64,000 nucleotides of DNA from Aequorivita iocasae (lineage in GTDB: Bacteria; Bacteroidota; Bacteroidia; Flavobacteriales; Flavobacteriaceae). The DNA lies in NCBI RefSeq assembly GCF_016757735.1, contig NZ_CP068439.1:2356001-2420000 (forward strand), given 5' to 3'. This document shows positions 14,975 through 24,090 of the stretch, one piece after another. The position numbers and the translations under genes are program-made. The notes below the pieces were generated by a model. The model searched no databases. It was not told the origin of the DNA and saw nothing but the letters and a program-made list of their open reading frames with translations. Positions within the stretch are counted from its first letter, which is position 1. Every line of letters starts with the position of its first letter.

Positions 14975-16309
14975 TTAAAGAAGCCCTCTCGCCTTTATTT
15001 CCAAATACTTATTAATTGTGTTCACCGTAAGATTTTCCGGCGCGGTAAGAATGGATTGGATGCCGTATTTGTGAAGTTCGTTAACTATTAGTTTCTTTTC
15101 ATAAATAAATTTTTCAGCAATCGTCTTCTCAAAAACTTGATGGGTCGTGGTTGCCTTTTTATTCATAAATGATTTCAACTCGGTATTCTCAAAAAAGATA
15201 ACCACCAAAAGATGCGTTTTATTAATTGCCTGCAAATACGGCAACTGACGGTGCAAAGCATCCATTGTTTCAAAATTTGTGAAGAGTAAAAGCAGACTTC
15301 GTTGCTTAATATGTCGCTTCACATCAACATACAAACGCGAAAAATCACTTTCTGAAAAATCGGTTTCCACGTTGTAAAGTGTTTCCAATATAAGGTGCAT
15401 TTGCACACTTCGGCGTTGTGCGATGACACGGTCGTCCACTTTTCGGGAAAACGTGAACATTCCGGCTTTGTCGTGTTTTTTGAGGACTATATTTGAAATA
15501 ACGAGCGTAGCATTAATTGCATAATCCAGCAAACTCAAGTGGTTGAAGGGCATTTTCATCACCCTCCCCTTATCAATCACCGCATAAACTGGCTGCGATT
15601 TCTCGTCCTGAAATTGGTTCACCATCAAGCTGCTTCGTTTCGCCGTGGCTTTCCAGTTTATATTCCGCACATCGTCGCCCGACGTGTAATCCTTTATTTG
15701 CTCAAACTCCATGGTATGGCCAATTCTTCGGATTTTTTTAAGTCCGAAAAGTTTCAGTTTATTGGTAAAAGCGATGAAATCATATTTTTTAAGCTGAAGG
15801 AATGAAGGGTAATTTGGGACCATCGCTTCTGCGGAAAATTGTTGTTTCCGGGCAACCAATCCCAAAACCGTAGAAGAAAAGATGTTCAAATTTCCGAAGT
15901 GATATTCCCCGCGCTCTGTTGGCCGGACTTGATAGGTGAATTTTTTTTCTTCGGAAGCATTTAAAATAGCTTCAATCTTAAAATCGCGAACCTGCCATTG
16001 AATGGGCAATTCATCAATAATCTTCACAGAAGTTTTAAACTGAAACCTATTTACAACCTTAATTTCAATGGAATTATCATCACCGTTGGAAAGCTTTTCG
16101 GGAAGTATTCGCTGTGCCTGAATTCCAGTTTTATTTCGATATAATAAGAAGATATCGAAAACAAAAACTCCCAAAAGCAAATAAAATAAAAGCTTAACCA
16201 CGCCAAACAATTCTTGGAAGAAGTAAGAAAACACAAACATAACCGCCAGCGAGAACAGCACGCTGAAAAATCGTTTTTTTAGGTATAGGCTTTTAAGGAA
16301 TTTCTTCAC
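14975..16309 (-). CDS. DUF58 domain protein
   Basis: This 444-residue protein has two N-terminal membrane helices (about residues 12-30 and 33-52), then a beta-sandwich region. The DUF58 signature follows (FEQIKDYTSGDDVRNINWKATAKRSSLMVNQFQDE, about residues 203-237), leading into a von Willebrand factor A-like domain (VYAVIDKGRVMKMPF). DUF58 proteins are almost always encoded next to MoxR ATPases, as here (73 bases after moxR). They are thought to be the MoxR partner in protein-complex maturation. It is the last gene of a six-gene leftward cluster. Confidence 0.92.
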   Translation of the reverse strand: MKKFLKSLYLKKRFFSVLFSLAVMFVFSYFFQELFGVVKLLFYLLLGVFVFDIFLLYRNKTGIQAQRILPEKLSNGDDNSIEIKVVNRFQFKTSVKIIDELPIQWQVRDFKIEAILNASEEKKFTYQVRPTERGEYHFGNLNIFSSTVLGLVARKQQFSAEAMVPNYPSFLQLKKYDFIAFTNKLKLFGLKKIRRIGHTMEFEQIKDYTSGDDVRNINWKATAKRSSLMVNQFQDEKSQPVYAVIDKGRVMKMPFNHLSLLDYAINATLVISNIVLKKHDKAGMFTFSRKVDDRVIAQRRSVQMHLILETLYNVETDFSESDFSRLYVDVKRHIKQRSLLLLFTNFETMDALHRQLPYLQAINKTHLLVVIFFENTELKSFMNKKATTTHQVFEKTIAEKFIYEKKLIVNELHKYGIQSILTAPENLTVNTINKYLEIKARGLL

Positions 16310-16382
16310 TTTTTAAAATTTGTTTCAGGTTTCGGGTTTTTCTATTGGCCATCCGCTATTGAGCGCCCAGCACCCAGCATCT

Positions 16383-17375
16383 TTATCTCGGAATTTCGAT
16401 GGTTTCAATAATCTGTTGAACCACTTTATCTGCCGTTATTCCTTCCATTTCACGCTCTGGGGTTAGCATAATTCTATGCCTTAAAACCGAAGGAGCAATT
16501 TTTTTAATATCGTCCGGCGTTACAAAATCGCGGCCGTTCATTGCAGCCAATGCTTTGGAAGCATTCATAATTGCCAACGATGCACGTGGCGAGGCGCCCA
16601 AAAATAAGTTGGCGTTGGTCCGCGTATTTTCCACAATTGCTGCGATGTATTTCAGCAAATTGCTTTCAATGATTATCTGTTTTATGGTGTGTTGGTATTC
16701 CGCAATCTGTTTTGCGTTCAGCACTTGTATCACGCTATCCAAGACGAAAGCATCCTTCCGGTGGTGCTCGTTTTCAAGAATGTGGATTTCCTCTTCCAAA
16801 GTGGGGTAGGGCACATTTATTTTAAAAAGAAAACGGTCCAATTGCGCTTCGGGCAGGGCGTAAGTTCCTTCCTGTTCTACAGGGTTTTGGGTGGCAAAGA
16901 CCAAAAATGGCGGTTGCATTTTATATTCGGTACCGTCCATTGTTACTTGGCGCTCTTCCATTATTTCAAAAAGTGCAGCTTGCGTTTTTGCGGGCGCACG
17001 ATTTATTTCGTCAATCAAAACAATGTTTGAAAAAACGGGACCTTGTTTGAATTCAAACTCGCTTGTTTTTACGTTGAAGATTGAAGTTCCCAAAATATCG
17101 CTCGGCATCAAATCTGGCGTAAATTGGATCCTGCTGAAATCTACTGCCAATGTTTTTGCCAACAATTTTGCGGTCAAGGTTTTCGCAACGCCCGGAACGC
17201 CTTCAATTAACGAATGGCCGTCGGTAAGTATTGAAATGATTAACATTTCTAGCATATCGTGCTGCCCAACGATTACTTTGCCTAATTCAGCTTTTATTTT
17301 TTCAACCGCTTCCTGCAGATTTTTTAAATCGATTCGCGAATTGAATTCCAAGGGATTTTCCTGTGTTTCTTCCAT
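16383..17375 (-). CDS. MoxR family AAA+ ATPase
   Basis: This 330-residue protein is a MoxR-class AAA+ ATPase. The Walker A-like loop is EGVPGVAKT (about residues 58-66), Walker B is NIVLIDEINRAPAKTQ (about 117-132), the sensor region is FATQNPVEQEGTYALPEAQLDRF, and sensor 2 lies in GASPRASLA. MoxR proteins act as chaperones that help mature or activate partner complexes, often with DUF58/vWA proteins. It lies between the DUF4350 and DUF58 genes in a conserved-looking cluster. All ATPase motifs are intact. Confidence 0.95.
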   Translation of the reverse strand: MEETQENPLEFNSRIDLKNLQEAVEKIKAELGKVIVGQHDMLEMLIISILTDGHSLIEGVPGVAKTLTAKLLAKTLAVDFSRIQFTPDLMPSDILGTSIFNVKTSEFEFKQGPVFSNIVLIDEINRAPAKTQAALFEIMEERQVTMDGTEYKMQPPFLVFATQNPVEQEGTYALPEAQLDRFLFKINVPYPTLEEEIHILENEHHRKDAFVLDSVIQVLNAKQIAEYQHTIKQIIIESNLLKYIAAIVENTRTNANLFLGASPRASLAIMNASKALAAMNGRDFVTPDDIKKIAPSVLRHRIMLTPEREMEGITADKVVQQIIETIEIPR

Positions 17376-17379
17376 AATT

Positions 17380-18573
17380 TTATAGTCTAAATGCTTCTAT
17401 TTGCTTGTTCAGTTCCAGTAAATCGGCTTCGCTGTGCACTGATTGTTCTTTTAAGTGTTTTATTAAGTGCATTAATTTCTGGGTCTTTTCGAAGGTGTTT
17501 CCACTTTTCAGTGCCAGTTTTTTAATGAAATCTTCTGTAATATCATTGGTGTTTAAATAATATTTTGAGCGAAGAGTTTCCAAAAAATAGGTGATTTTCT
17601 TCGCAATAATATTACCATAATCTTTGTGTTGAAAATAGAGGTCGCCAATGGTTTTGGTAAATTCCACCGAAGTATTTTCAAGCGGTTTTATCACTTCCAC
17701 AACGCGTTGCTCGCGTTTACTTTTGAAAAGCACAAAAATCAGCAATCCGCCCATCAACACATAATATGCCCAGGTAAGCGGCGCTTGGTCCAATACAAAA
17801 CGCATAGGCGATTCCACAACTTTTCGGCCAGATTTTAGATACTCATCCCAATAAATTTTATCGGCATCTATATAGGAAAGAACATTTGCGGCATATTGCG
17901 CATTGCCTTTCAGCAAGTAATAATTGGAAAATGCTTCGGGCAGGTTGTGCAATAAAAACTGTCCTTTTCCGAAGTTTACCTTCACATAATTCAAATCCCC
18001 CAAATCGTTATCGGCCTCTTCATTTTCATAATACCCCAAGGCAGTGGTTTTCAAAGTATCTATTTCAATAAAAGAGGCTTTAAAAACGCCTTTTTTGAAA
18101 GCGGGAAGTGAATCCTGTTTCAACGATGGCGAGAAAAATTTTGGGTGAAGTTCTTCCTCTAAAATGTTGTAGTTGGCGGCAGAATCAATATTTAATGAAT
18201 CACGTAGAATATACCCAATGCTTCGCGACGAAATGAATACGGTATTTCCTTTTTCCACATACTTTAAAATTTCATCTGCCTGTCTTTCATCAAAGAAAAT
18301 ATCATCATTTATAAAAATGTAGGCTGAATTTTGAGTATAGGTGCTGTCCGTTAAAAATTCATACGGGTCTTTGTCAATCTTTTCTATTTCAGCATTTTTG
18401 AATAGTGAAGCGGCTTCCTCAAAAAATACAAACCCACCAAAAGGAATTTTATCTATCGAAGTATAGCTGGGGCGCCAATTTATGGGTTTTGGACGCACAA
18501 GCTCGGTAATCACGATGATAAGCAGCGCTATCCCAAAAACCCAAAGTACTCTTTTTGAACGTTTATCCAGCAT
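17380..18573 (-). CDS. DUF4350 membrane protein
   Basis: This 397-residue protein has one N-terminal helix (about residues 9-24), a large extracytoplasmic domain of the DUF4350 type (FGGFVFFEEAASLF, AYIFINDDIFFDERQADEILKYVEKG) and a second helix near residues 268-285. A cytoplasmic C-terminal part rich in charged helices follows. Such proteins are typically encoded in MoxR/DUF58/DUF4129 clusters. It overlaps the upstream DUF4129 gene by eleven bases and is followed by moxR after four, so the three are translated as a unit. No enzymatic motif is visible. Confidence 0.85.
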   Translation of the reverse strand: MLDKRSKRVLWVFGIALLIIVITELVRPKPINWRPSYTSIDKIPFGGFVFFEEAASLFKNAEIEKIDKDPYEFLTDSTYTQNSAYIFINDDIFFDERQADEILKYVEKGNTVFISSRSIGYILRDSLNIDSAANYNILEEELHPKFFSPSLKQDSLPAFKKGVFKASFIEIDTLKTTALGYYENEEADNDLGDLNYVKVNFGKGQFLLHNLPEAFSNYYLLKGNAQYAANVLSYIDADKIYWDEYLKSGRKVVESPMRFVLDQAPLTWAYYVLMGGLLIFVLFKSKREQRVVEVIKPLENTSVEFTKTIGDLYFQHKDYGNIIAKKITYFLETLRSKYYLNTNDITEDFIKKLALKSGNTFEKTQKLMHLIKHLKEQSVHSEADLLELNKQIEAFRL

Positions 18574-19288
18574 TTTTCAAGTTTTGGTTCAGTCTTTCAA
18601 AATCTTTTTGAGCGTTTTCAAAACCGGCTTTGTCCAGCGCATATTCGCCGTACCAAATATTATCGTACAGGTAAGAAGTTTTTTTGAAATTTTCCTTTAA
18701 GGCTGCGTTTTCAATTTCGCGATAGTAGTCACTGTTGGTTTTTTCAAAATGCCAGTTTATAATATTGTTTAAAGAAAGCAATTTTAAGGATTTTAAGTAC
18801 ATATATCGTATTGCCAGTCGGTAATTTTCTTCTTTTAGGGCATTCTTGATATAGCTGTCCAGATCGATATTTTCAATGTGCTCCTCCTGAATATTCAGTG
18901 GAGCCACCATTTTGCTTTTTCTGCTGAAAAATGACGAAGCATTATCGCCCACGAGCAATTTCACCAGTATGTAGATGGCAAAAACGATAAGCAAAATGTA
19001 CACGATAATTTTTATGATTTGATAGGCTTCCGGTGAAAGATGGAAACCAAAAATATCGCCCATTCTATTAAAGAACCAAGTGATGGCACGGCCTAAATAA
19101 TTTTCTGCTTCACCTTCCATCACGTCGTAATCAAAATCGTTTCCGGAATATTTCTCACTTAAATTTTCTGAGAAATGTTTTGGAATAATCTTACTGCTGT
19201 CAACGGCCACTGTAAGACTGTCCGCTTCCGCAGCTTTGGCCGCGAGGAGATTTAAAAGAAAAAATATTATAAAAAGAAATCTACTCAC
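18563..19288 (-). CDS. DUF4129 domain membrane protein
   Basis: This 241-residue protein has a signal-like N-terminus (about residues 1-20), a 75-residue outside segment, one membrane helix (about residues 90-112) and a cytoplasmic C-terminal domain. The DUF4129 features are YRLAIRYMYLKSLKLLSLNNIINW (about residues 154-178) and YLYDNIWYGEYALD near residue 210. It overlaps the preceding gene by eight and the following one by eleven bases. DUF4129 domains also occur fused to transglutaminases, linking the family loosely to envelope or peptide processing. The molecular role is unknown. Confidence 0.85.
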   Translation of the reverse strand: MSRFLFIIFFLLNLLAAKAAEADSLTVAVDSSKIIPKHFSENLSEKYSGNDFDYDVMEGEAENYLGRAITWFFNRMGDIFGFHLSPEAYQIIKIIVYILLIVFAIYILVKLLVGDNASSFFSRKSKMVAPLNIQEEHIENIDLDSYIKNALKEENYRLAIRYMYLKSLKLLSLNNIINWHFEKTNSDYYREIENAALKENFKKTSYLYDNIWYGEYALDKAGFENAQKDFERLNQNLKNAG

Positions 19289-20207
19289 CGGCGCCTATGT
19301 TTTCAATACGCTCGCGCGTGGCTTCATTATATGTTTCTTCGTGAACGGAGAAATAAAGAATACCGTTTACAAACTGAATCATGGATTGATTAAGGGTGTA
19401 TAGGATTAATAGTATAGATAGGGCAAGCGTCCAAACCACGCTGGCTCCTGCGGAATTTGCAAGATCTACGCCGCTATCTAAAGAATGAAATGCATAAATT
19501 CCAATTAAAATTCCGGGAACCATCATCACCACAAGCATTAAAATACCAAGCAACATCCCGATAATAAGATTTGTGAGCACACTTTTCCAAAAAAAGCTTT
19601 TCAAAAGTTTCCAGCCTTCACCAAAAGCATCTATTACATCTTTATTACTGTTTATCATAGCCATAAATGCAAGACCCATCCAGCTGGTATATGCAAGAAC
19701 GATTAAATAATATGCGAAGGTTCCGATTATTGGTATAAACCCCAAGATCATTCCCGCAACCATAGCAACTACATAACCAATAACCATTAATATTATGAAG
19801 AGAATAATTTTTCCGAGGTTTTGTTTTACCATTTCCCAGACCTTTCTTTTTTCTACGGCGGCACCCCTGTTTTTTTCATATTCTATTACGTAAACCGCAG
19901 CAAGACTATAGTTTAGCACGGCTGTAATTATATACAGAATGAAAAATCCCATAAACCCCAAGCCCAACATTATAAAATAACTTGAATTGTCACTTTCAAT
20001 TCCATAGGTATTTGAGGCATTATATGCACCTAAGAAACCTGTAACCATTAAATAGCTTACTCCTAAGAAACTTAAAATAAAAAGCCCGTTGTAACTAATG
20101 AAGATGTTTAAAAAAGGCTTAAAATTCTGTTTGAAAAACTCAAAGTAGGTAGTAATCATTTCGCCTACATCGCGTTGCTGTTTAAGTGGTATATATTTGT
20201 CTTGCAT
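19281..20207 (-). CDS. Multi-span membrane protein of the MoxR/SpoIIM cluster
   Basis: This 308-residue protein has about six hydrophobic helices (roughly residues 38-60, 76-100, 130-155, 160-185, 205-235, 255-280) and glycine-rich segments such as MVAGMILGFIPIIGTFAYYL. It resembles the poorly defined group of membrane proteins that accompany SpoIIM-family genes in Bacteroidota; I do not recognise a precise family. It overlaps the SpoIIM gene by 26 bases and the DUF4129 gene by eight, so it is firmly part of the operon. Function unknown. Confidence 0.75.
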   Translation of the reverse strand: MQDKYIPLKQQRDVGEMITTYFEFFKQNFKPFLNIFISYNGLFILSFLGVSYLMVTGFLGAYNASNTYGIESDNSSYFIMLGLGFMGFFILYIITAVLNYSLAAVYVIEYEKNRGAAVEKRKVWEMVKQNLGKIILFIILMVIGYVVAMVAGMILGFIPIIGTFAYYLIVLAYTSWMGLAFMAMINSNKDVIDAFGEGWKLLKSFFWKSVLTNLIIGMLLGILMLVVMMVPGILIGIYAFHSLDSGVDLANSAGASVVWTLALSILLILYTLNQSMIQFVNGILYFSVHEETYNEATRERIENIGAGE

Positions 20208-21156
20208 GCTTTCTGTTGAGGATAATTGGATAAATAACGTAATAAAAAATAATAAGTGCCAAGGAGCTAAAAATAATGGTCATTGCCAACCATACAGGCA
20301 TATTGCTGTAACGGGTTATAAAGCCTTCAATAAACCCTGCAATGATGAAAAAGGGAATGGTGCTAACCACAATCTTAAGGCCGTCCTTCGCGCCTTTTAA
20401 AAATGAAACTTTCCGAGAATATGTTTTTGGAAAAAGAATACTGTTGCCCATCACCATTCCCGCGCAGCCTGCAATTACGATTACCGAAATCTCAATGGTT
20501 CCGTGCAGCCAAATGCTTTTTGAAGCTTCAAAAAGTAAATCGCGGTTATAGAAAAAAGTGAAAAATGCCCCGAGCATCACTCCATTACTGAATAGTATGT
20601 AAGCCGTACCTAAAGAGGTAATTACTCCGAAAGCATATGCCAAAAACGCTACGCGAATGTTGTTAATAGTGATTCCCAAAAAAGTGCCAATCTCGCTCCC
20701 GCTGTTGTAGATGGCGGTTGGGTCGCCTTTGTCAATATTATTCAAGGTTTCATTTACATAACCATCACCAAGAATCAACCGTACAAAGGAATCATCATTC
20801 AATGCTGAAATGGCGCCAATGGCTGTAGCTGTCGCAAAAAGCAAAAAAGAGAAAAAAAGCATGCGTTGGTGCTCCTTGAAAAACAACGGAAACTCTTCCT
20901 TCCAAAAACTTACAATACGGTTTTTTGTCTCCTTTTTGTTTTTATAAATTTTTTGATGCGCTTGTGATGCCAATGAATTCAAATACTGGAGCGCCTTGCT
21001 ATCGGGATAATAGGTTTGCGCATAGGCGAGGTCGTTGGTCAAGTGGAGGTAATGGTCGGCAAGCTGGTCTGGACTTATTTTTGAATTAAGTGTGATTGCT
21101 TTTTCAAAAGCAATCCATTTTTCCTTATTTTGCTTGACGAATGCTGCTTCGCGCAT
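20182..21156 (-). CDS. SpoIIM/DUF95 family membrane protein
   Basis: This protein of about 324 residues matches the stage II sporulation protein M (DUF95) family. It has a helical cytoplasmic N-terminus, then five or so helices, with LGITINNIRVAFLAYAFG and WLHGTIEISVIVIAGCAGMVMG as signatures. I choose the ATG at 21154-21156 (MREAAFVKQNKEKW). It gives the usual family N-terminus and leaves room for a -7-like box TATATTTA at 21174-21181, whereas the in-frame ATG ten codons earlier would lie upstream of that box. It is the first gene of the leftward cluster, divergent from an RDD gene. This bacterium is not a spore former, so the name reflects fold only. Confidence 0.85.
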   Translation of the reverse strand: MREAAFVKQNKEKWIAFEKAITLNSKISPDQLADHYLHLTNDLAYAQTYYPDSKALQYLNSLASQAHQKIYKNKKETKNRIVSFWKEEFPLFFKEHQRMLFFSFLLFATATAIGAISALNDDSFVRLILGDGYVNETLNNIDKGDPTAIYNSGSEIGTFLGITINNIRVAFLAYAFGVITSLGTAYILFSNGVMLGAFFTFFYNRDLLFEASKSIWLHGTIEISVIVIAGCAGMVMGNSILFPKTYSRKVSFLKGAKDGLKIVVSTIPFFIIAGFIEGFITRYSNMPVWLAMTIIFSSLALIIFYYVIYPIILNRKHARQIYTT

Positions 21157-21196
21157 CTGTTGAAATTTTTGGATAAATATAACCACTTGCTTTTAC

Positions 21197-21922
21197 ATGG
21201 CAAACTTAGAAATCAATACAACCCAAAACGTAAACCTAGACTATAAAATAGTTAGTGTTGGGGAGCGCATCTTAGCCTTTTTAATAGACATCTTCCTTTT
21301 TTCTGTATACTTTTTTATTGTAGAATTGGCTACTGAAGCTATGAATATGGCTTTTAGTGATAATTGGACGGTTTTTGGTTTGCAACAATTGCTACTTTTG
21401 CCAGTAATGTTCTATTCGCTGTATATGCATACACTTTTCAACGGAAGGACAGTCGGCAAAATGGCTTTGAAAACACGAGTTGTAAAAGTAGATGGAAATC
21501 CCGCCCGCTGGAGCGATTACATGGTTTTGTGGATGCTGCGTTTGGTAGATATTTGGATCTTTTTGGGTTCCATTGGGTTGCTATCCATTATTTTTTCTGA
21601 TAAAAGACAGCGTGTGGGAGACCACGCTGCGGGAACGGTCGTGATAAGTACAAAAAACAAAGTAAAAATAAGCCATACCATTTTAGAAGAAATAGCTGAA
21701 GATTACCAACCTAAGTTTTTAAACGTCACGAAGCTCACCGATAAAGACGCTAGACTTATAAAGGAAACGTATCTTATCGCACTAAAATCAAACGATTTCA
21801 AAACACTACATACACTTAGGAAGAAAGTGGAAAGTGTTTTGGAAACTTCTTCAGATTTATATGACAAACAATATATAGATACCGTTTTGCGCGATTATAA
21901 TCATTATACACAGAACATGTGA
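21197..21922 (+). CDS. RDD family membrane protein
   Basis: This 241-residue protein has the RDD domain with its Arg and Asp positions in VSVGERILAFLIDIFLF (first helix) and GRTVGKMALKTRVV, then LWMLRLVDIW and DKRQRVGDHAAGTVVI. It has about four helices in the first 150 residues and a soluble helical tail. RDD genes are regular partners of SpoIIM-MoxR-DUF58 clusters, and here it starts back to back with that operon. RDD proteins have been linked to ion transport in some bacteria; the role here is open. It overlaps the next gene by four bases. Confidence 0.88.
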   Translation: MANLEINTTQNVNLDYKIVSVGERILAFLIDIFLFSVYFFIVELATEAMNMAFSDNWTVFGLQQLLLLPVMFYSLYMHTLFNGRTVGKMALKTRVVKVDGNPARWSDYMVLWMLRLVDIWIFLGSIGLLSIIFSDKRQRVGDHAAGTVVISTKNKVKISHTILEEIAEDYQPKFLNVTKLTDKDARLIKETYLIALKSNDFKTLHTLRKKVESVLETSSDLYDKQYIDTVLRDYNHYTQNM

Positions 21923-22542
21923 ACCTGATATTATTAATAGATATTTTGGGGACCATTGCGTTTGCCATTTCTGGAGTACTAACGGCACTCAACAAACGCT
22001 TGGACCCATTTGGAATTTTGATAATTGCCTTTGTAACTGCTGTTGGCGGTGGAACTTTGCGCGATGTTCTTATTGATGCAAACGTAGCTTGGATGCGTAA
22101 CCTGACCTTTGTTTACGTTATTTTCTGCTCTACAATTTTTGCGGTAGTTTTCAGAAAAAGACTTGGTTACATTCGCAGATCACTGTTTTTGTTTGACACT
22201 ATCGGTATCGCGCTATACACTATTGTAGGTGTGGAAAAAGGCATTGCCGCAGGTTTTCACCCTATAATTTGTGTTGCTTTGGGAACAATGACGGCCTGTT
22301 TTGGAGGAGTTTTGCGAGATATTCTTTGTAATGAAATCCCGATTATCTTCAGAAAGGAAATTTATGCCACGGCTTGTATTTTGGGTGCTTCGGCCTATTT
22401 TCTTTTACATTTTACCCCAATTTCTGAAGATTTTATAGTTATCATTTCTGGGTCAATTGTAATTATAGTTCGTTTGTTTGCCGTTTATTTCAATCTTTCG
22501 TTGCCGAGTATTTATAGGAAGGATGAGTTGGAAAATAGATAA
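21919..22542 (+). CDS. TRIC-type cation channel (UPF0126) protein
   Basis: This 207-residue membrane protein belongs to the bacterial trimeric intracellular cation channel family (formerly UPF0126). It has two repeated halves of three helices plus a seventh helix, with the paired motifs AVGGGTLRDVL and CFGGVLRDIL at the equivalent positions. Family members form potassium-permeable homotrimers. The start is GTG at 21919, overlapping the TGA of the RDD gene (GTGA), which implies coupled translation. No ATG is better placed. Confidence 0.9.
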   Translation: MNLILLIDILGTIAFAISGVLTALNKRLDPFGILIIAFVTAVGGGTLRDVLIDANVAWMRNLTFVYVIFCSTIFAVVFRKRLGYIRRSLFLFDTIGIALYTIVGVEKGIAAGFHPIICVALGTMTACFGGVLRDILCNEIPIIFRKEIYATACILGASAYFLLHFTPISEDFIVIISGSIVIIVRLFAVYFNLSLPSIYRKDELENR

Positions 22543-22620
22543 ATAATTATTCAATTTATAAAAAGTATAAAATTCCATTTAAAATTATTTGGAATTTGGA
22601 GCTTGAAATTTGGGGATTTC

Positions 22621-23331
22621 TCACTCAATCACCTTAGCACTAATATAAATATTGTTCAAAGGCCAATCCCCATCGTCCGCTTTCACCTTTGAAATTTCCT
22701 CTACCACGTCCATACCCTTGGTCACTTTCCCAAAGATGGTGTATTTTCCGTTCAAATGCGTTGTAGAGGATTTTGGCCCAAGGAAGATGAAAAATTCATA
22801 CGGAGCTGTTCTGTTATCGGGGTTCTCGCGGTATTCCTTTGCGCCCGAAACCGTTCCGTATTCATGAATTCGGCCGGGAACGATTTCCGCGGGAAGCAAG
22901 TATTCCTTCCCTAGCTCTGCGCGTTTTTTCTGCGTTGAAACCAAATCACTATTGCCAGCTTGAATTATAAAATTTGGAACCACGCGATGAAAAAAGGTTT
23001 CGTCAAAATAGTGCTGCTTCACCAAATAGATAAAATTTGCACGGTGCAGCGGCGTGTCTTCGTAAAGTTCTAATTCAATATCGCCAAAACGGGTAGTTAC
23101 CAAAACCTTTGTTTCGGGGTTTTCCTTTCCGTATTCGGTTAAAAACGAAACCACATTATCGTTCGTAATTTCAGGATAGTCTGTTTTTGCCGAATCAATT
23201 TTTATATTTTGCTCACTATCATTTTTATTTTCCTTTTGAACTTCAACATCAGTTTCGGACTGCTTTTTCTTATCTTCACAGCTTCCAAAGAACAGAACAA
23301 TTCCCAGGCTATAAACAAACAACTTCTTCAT
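22621..23331 (-). CDS. Cyclophilin-type peptidyl-prolyl isomerase lipoprotein
   Basis: The ATG at 23329-23331 is chosen because it begins a lipoprotein signal (MKKLFVYSLGIVLFFGSC). A frame extension of 15 codons before it would overlap the divergent Nudix gene. After an acidic linker of about 70 residues comes a cyclophilin domain: RFGDIELELYEDTPLHRANF, FFHRVVPNFIIQAGN, EFFIFLGPKSSTTHLNGKYTIFGKV. The catalytic Arg of FHRV and the substrate-pocket Gln are present. It should catalyse proline isomerisation during folding in the periplasm or outer membrane. Its start lies two bases from the divergent CoA pyrophosphatase start. Confidence 0.9.
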   Translation of the reverse strand: MKKLFVYSLGIVLFFGSCEDKKKQSETDVEVQKENKNDSEQNIKIDSAKTDYPEITNDNVVSFLTEYGKENPETKVLVTTRFGDIELELYEDTPLHRANFIYLVKQHYFDETFFHRVVPNFIIQAGNSDLVSTQKKRAELGKEYLLPAEIVPGRIHEYGTVSGAKEYRENPDNRTAPYEFFIFLGPKSSTTHLNGKYTIFGKVTKGMDVVEEISKVKADDGDWPLNNIYISAKVIE

Positions 23332-23333
23332 AA

Positions 23334-23975
23334 ATGGATTTTCGCGATTTTGAAAAACGGATTGTAAAAGTAACAAAAATGGAACTTCCAGGCGAAACGG
23401 TCCAATTTAAAATGGCGCCTATGGAGCGTTTGCAGGAACTGAAGCGCGTTGCCCGCGGAAAAAACACAGCAAAAAGGGCAGGGGTGATGTCTCTTTTTTA
23501 TCCGTCGGAAGATTTTGAAACGCGGTTGATTTTAATTCTTCGGAAAACATATAAAGGCGTTCACTCAGCACAGGTTGGTTTTCCCGGCGGCAAACTTGAA
23601 GATAAAGATAATTCCATACAAGATGCGGCCTTACGTGAAACCGAAGAAGAAGTAGGCGTTTCGCGAAATACCATTTCGGTTTTAAAAGCGCTAACAGAAA
23701 TCTATATACCGCCCAGTAATTTTTTTGTGCAGCCTTTTTTAGGAATAACCGCCCAATCCCCAAAATTTATTCCGCAGGAAGAAGAAGTGGAAGCACTGAT
23801 AGAAGTAACCCTCCGCGACTTGATGGACGATTTGAATATAACCACACAAACCCTGTCCACCTCCTACGCCAAAAGCATCGAAGTGCCGGCGTTCAAACTA
23901 AACGGACATATAGTATGGGGAGCTACAGCTATGATGCTCAACGAAGTGCGCGAATTGCTTAAAAAGGTACTGTAA
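23334..23975 (+). CDS. CoA pyrophosphatase (Nudix hydrolase)
   Basis: This 213-residue enzyme contains the Nudix box GGKLEDKDNSIQDAALRETEEEVG (given here by its pattern G-x5-E-x7-REx2EE; about residues 83-105) preceded by the CoA-type segment SAQVGFPGGK. Enzymes of this group split CoA and its thioesters to 3',5'-ADP and phosphopantetheine, limiting CoA levels. Length and N-terminus (MDFRDFEKRIVKV) fit Bacteroidota homologues. It runs divergently from the cyclophilin gene. Confidence 0.88.
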   Translation: MDFRDFEKRIVKVTKMELPGETVQFKMAPMERLQELKRVARGKNTAKRAGVMSLFYPSEDFETRLILILRKTYKGVHSAQVGFPGGKLEDKDNSIQDAALRETEEEVGVSRNTISVLKALTEIYIPPSNFFVQPFLGITAQSPKFIPQEEEVEALIEVTLRDLMDDLNITTQTLSTSYAKSIEVPAFKLNGHIVWGATAMMLNEVRELLKKVL

Positions 23976-24090
23976 TGGCTTATTTTAGTATATTTGTATT
24001 GCTTAGCCTGTGGTTGGGGGCTGTCATAAATTTCCAATCTATGGCTACTTTTATTACGCAAATTGAATACTGACCACTGATTATTAAAAA

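Noticed and set aside
20182-21156. A sporulation role for the SpoIIM-like gene.
   Set aside because: The family is widespread in non-spore-formers, and the neighbours are the MoxR cluster.
23975-24073. A 32-codon frame overlapping the stop of the CoA pyrophosphatase gene, hydrophobic in its first half.
   Set aside because: Very short, no recognisable family, and the composition is that of ordinary AT-rich intergenic DNA; kept out of the gene list.
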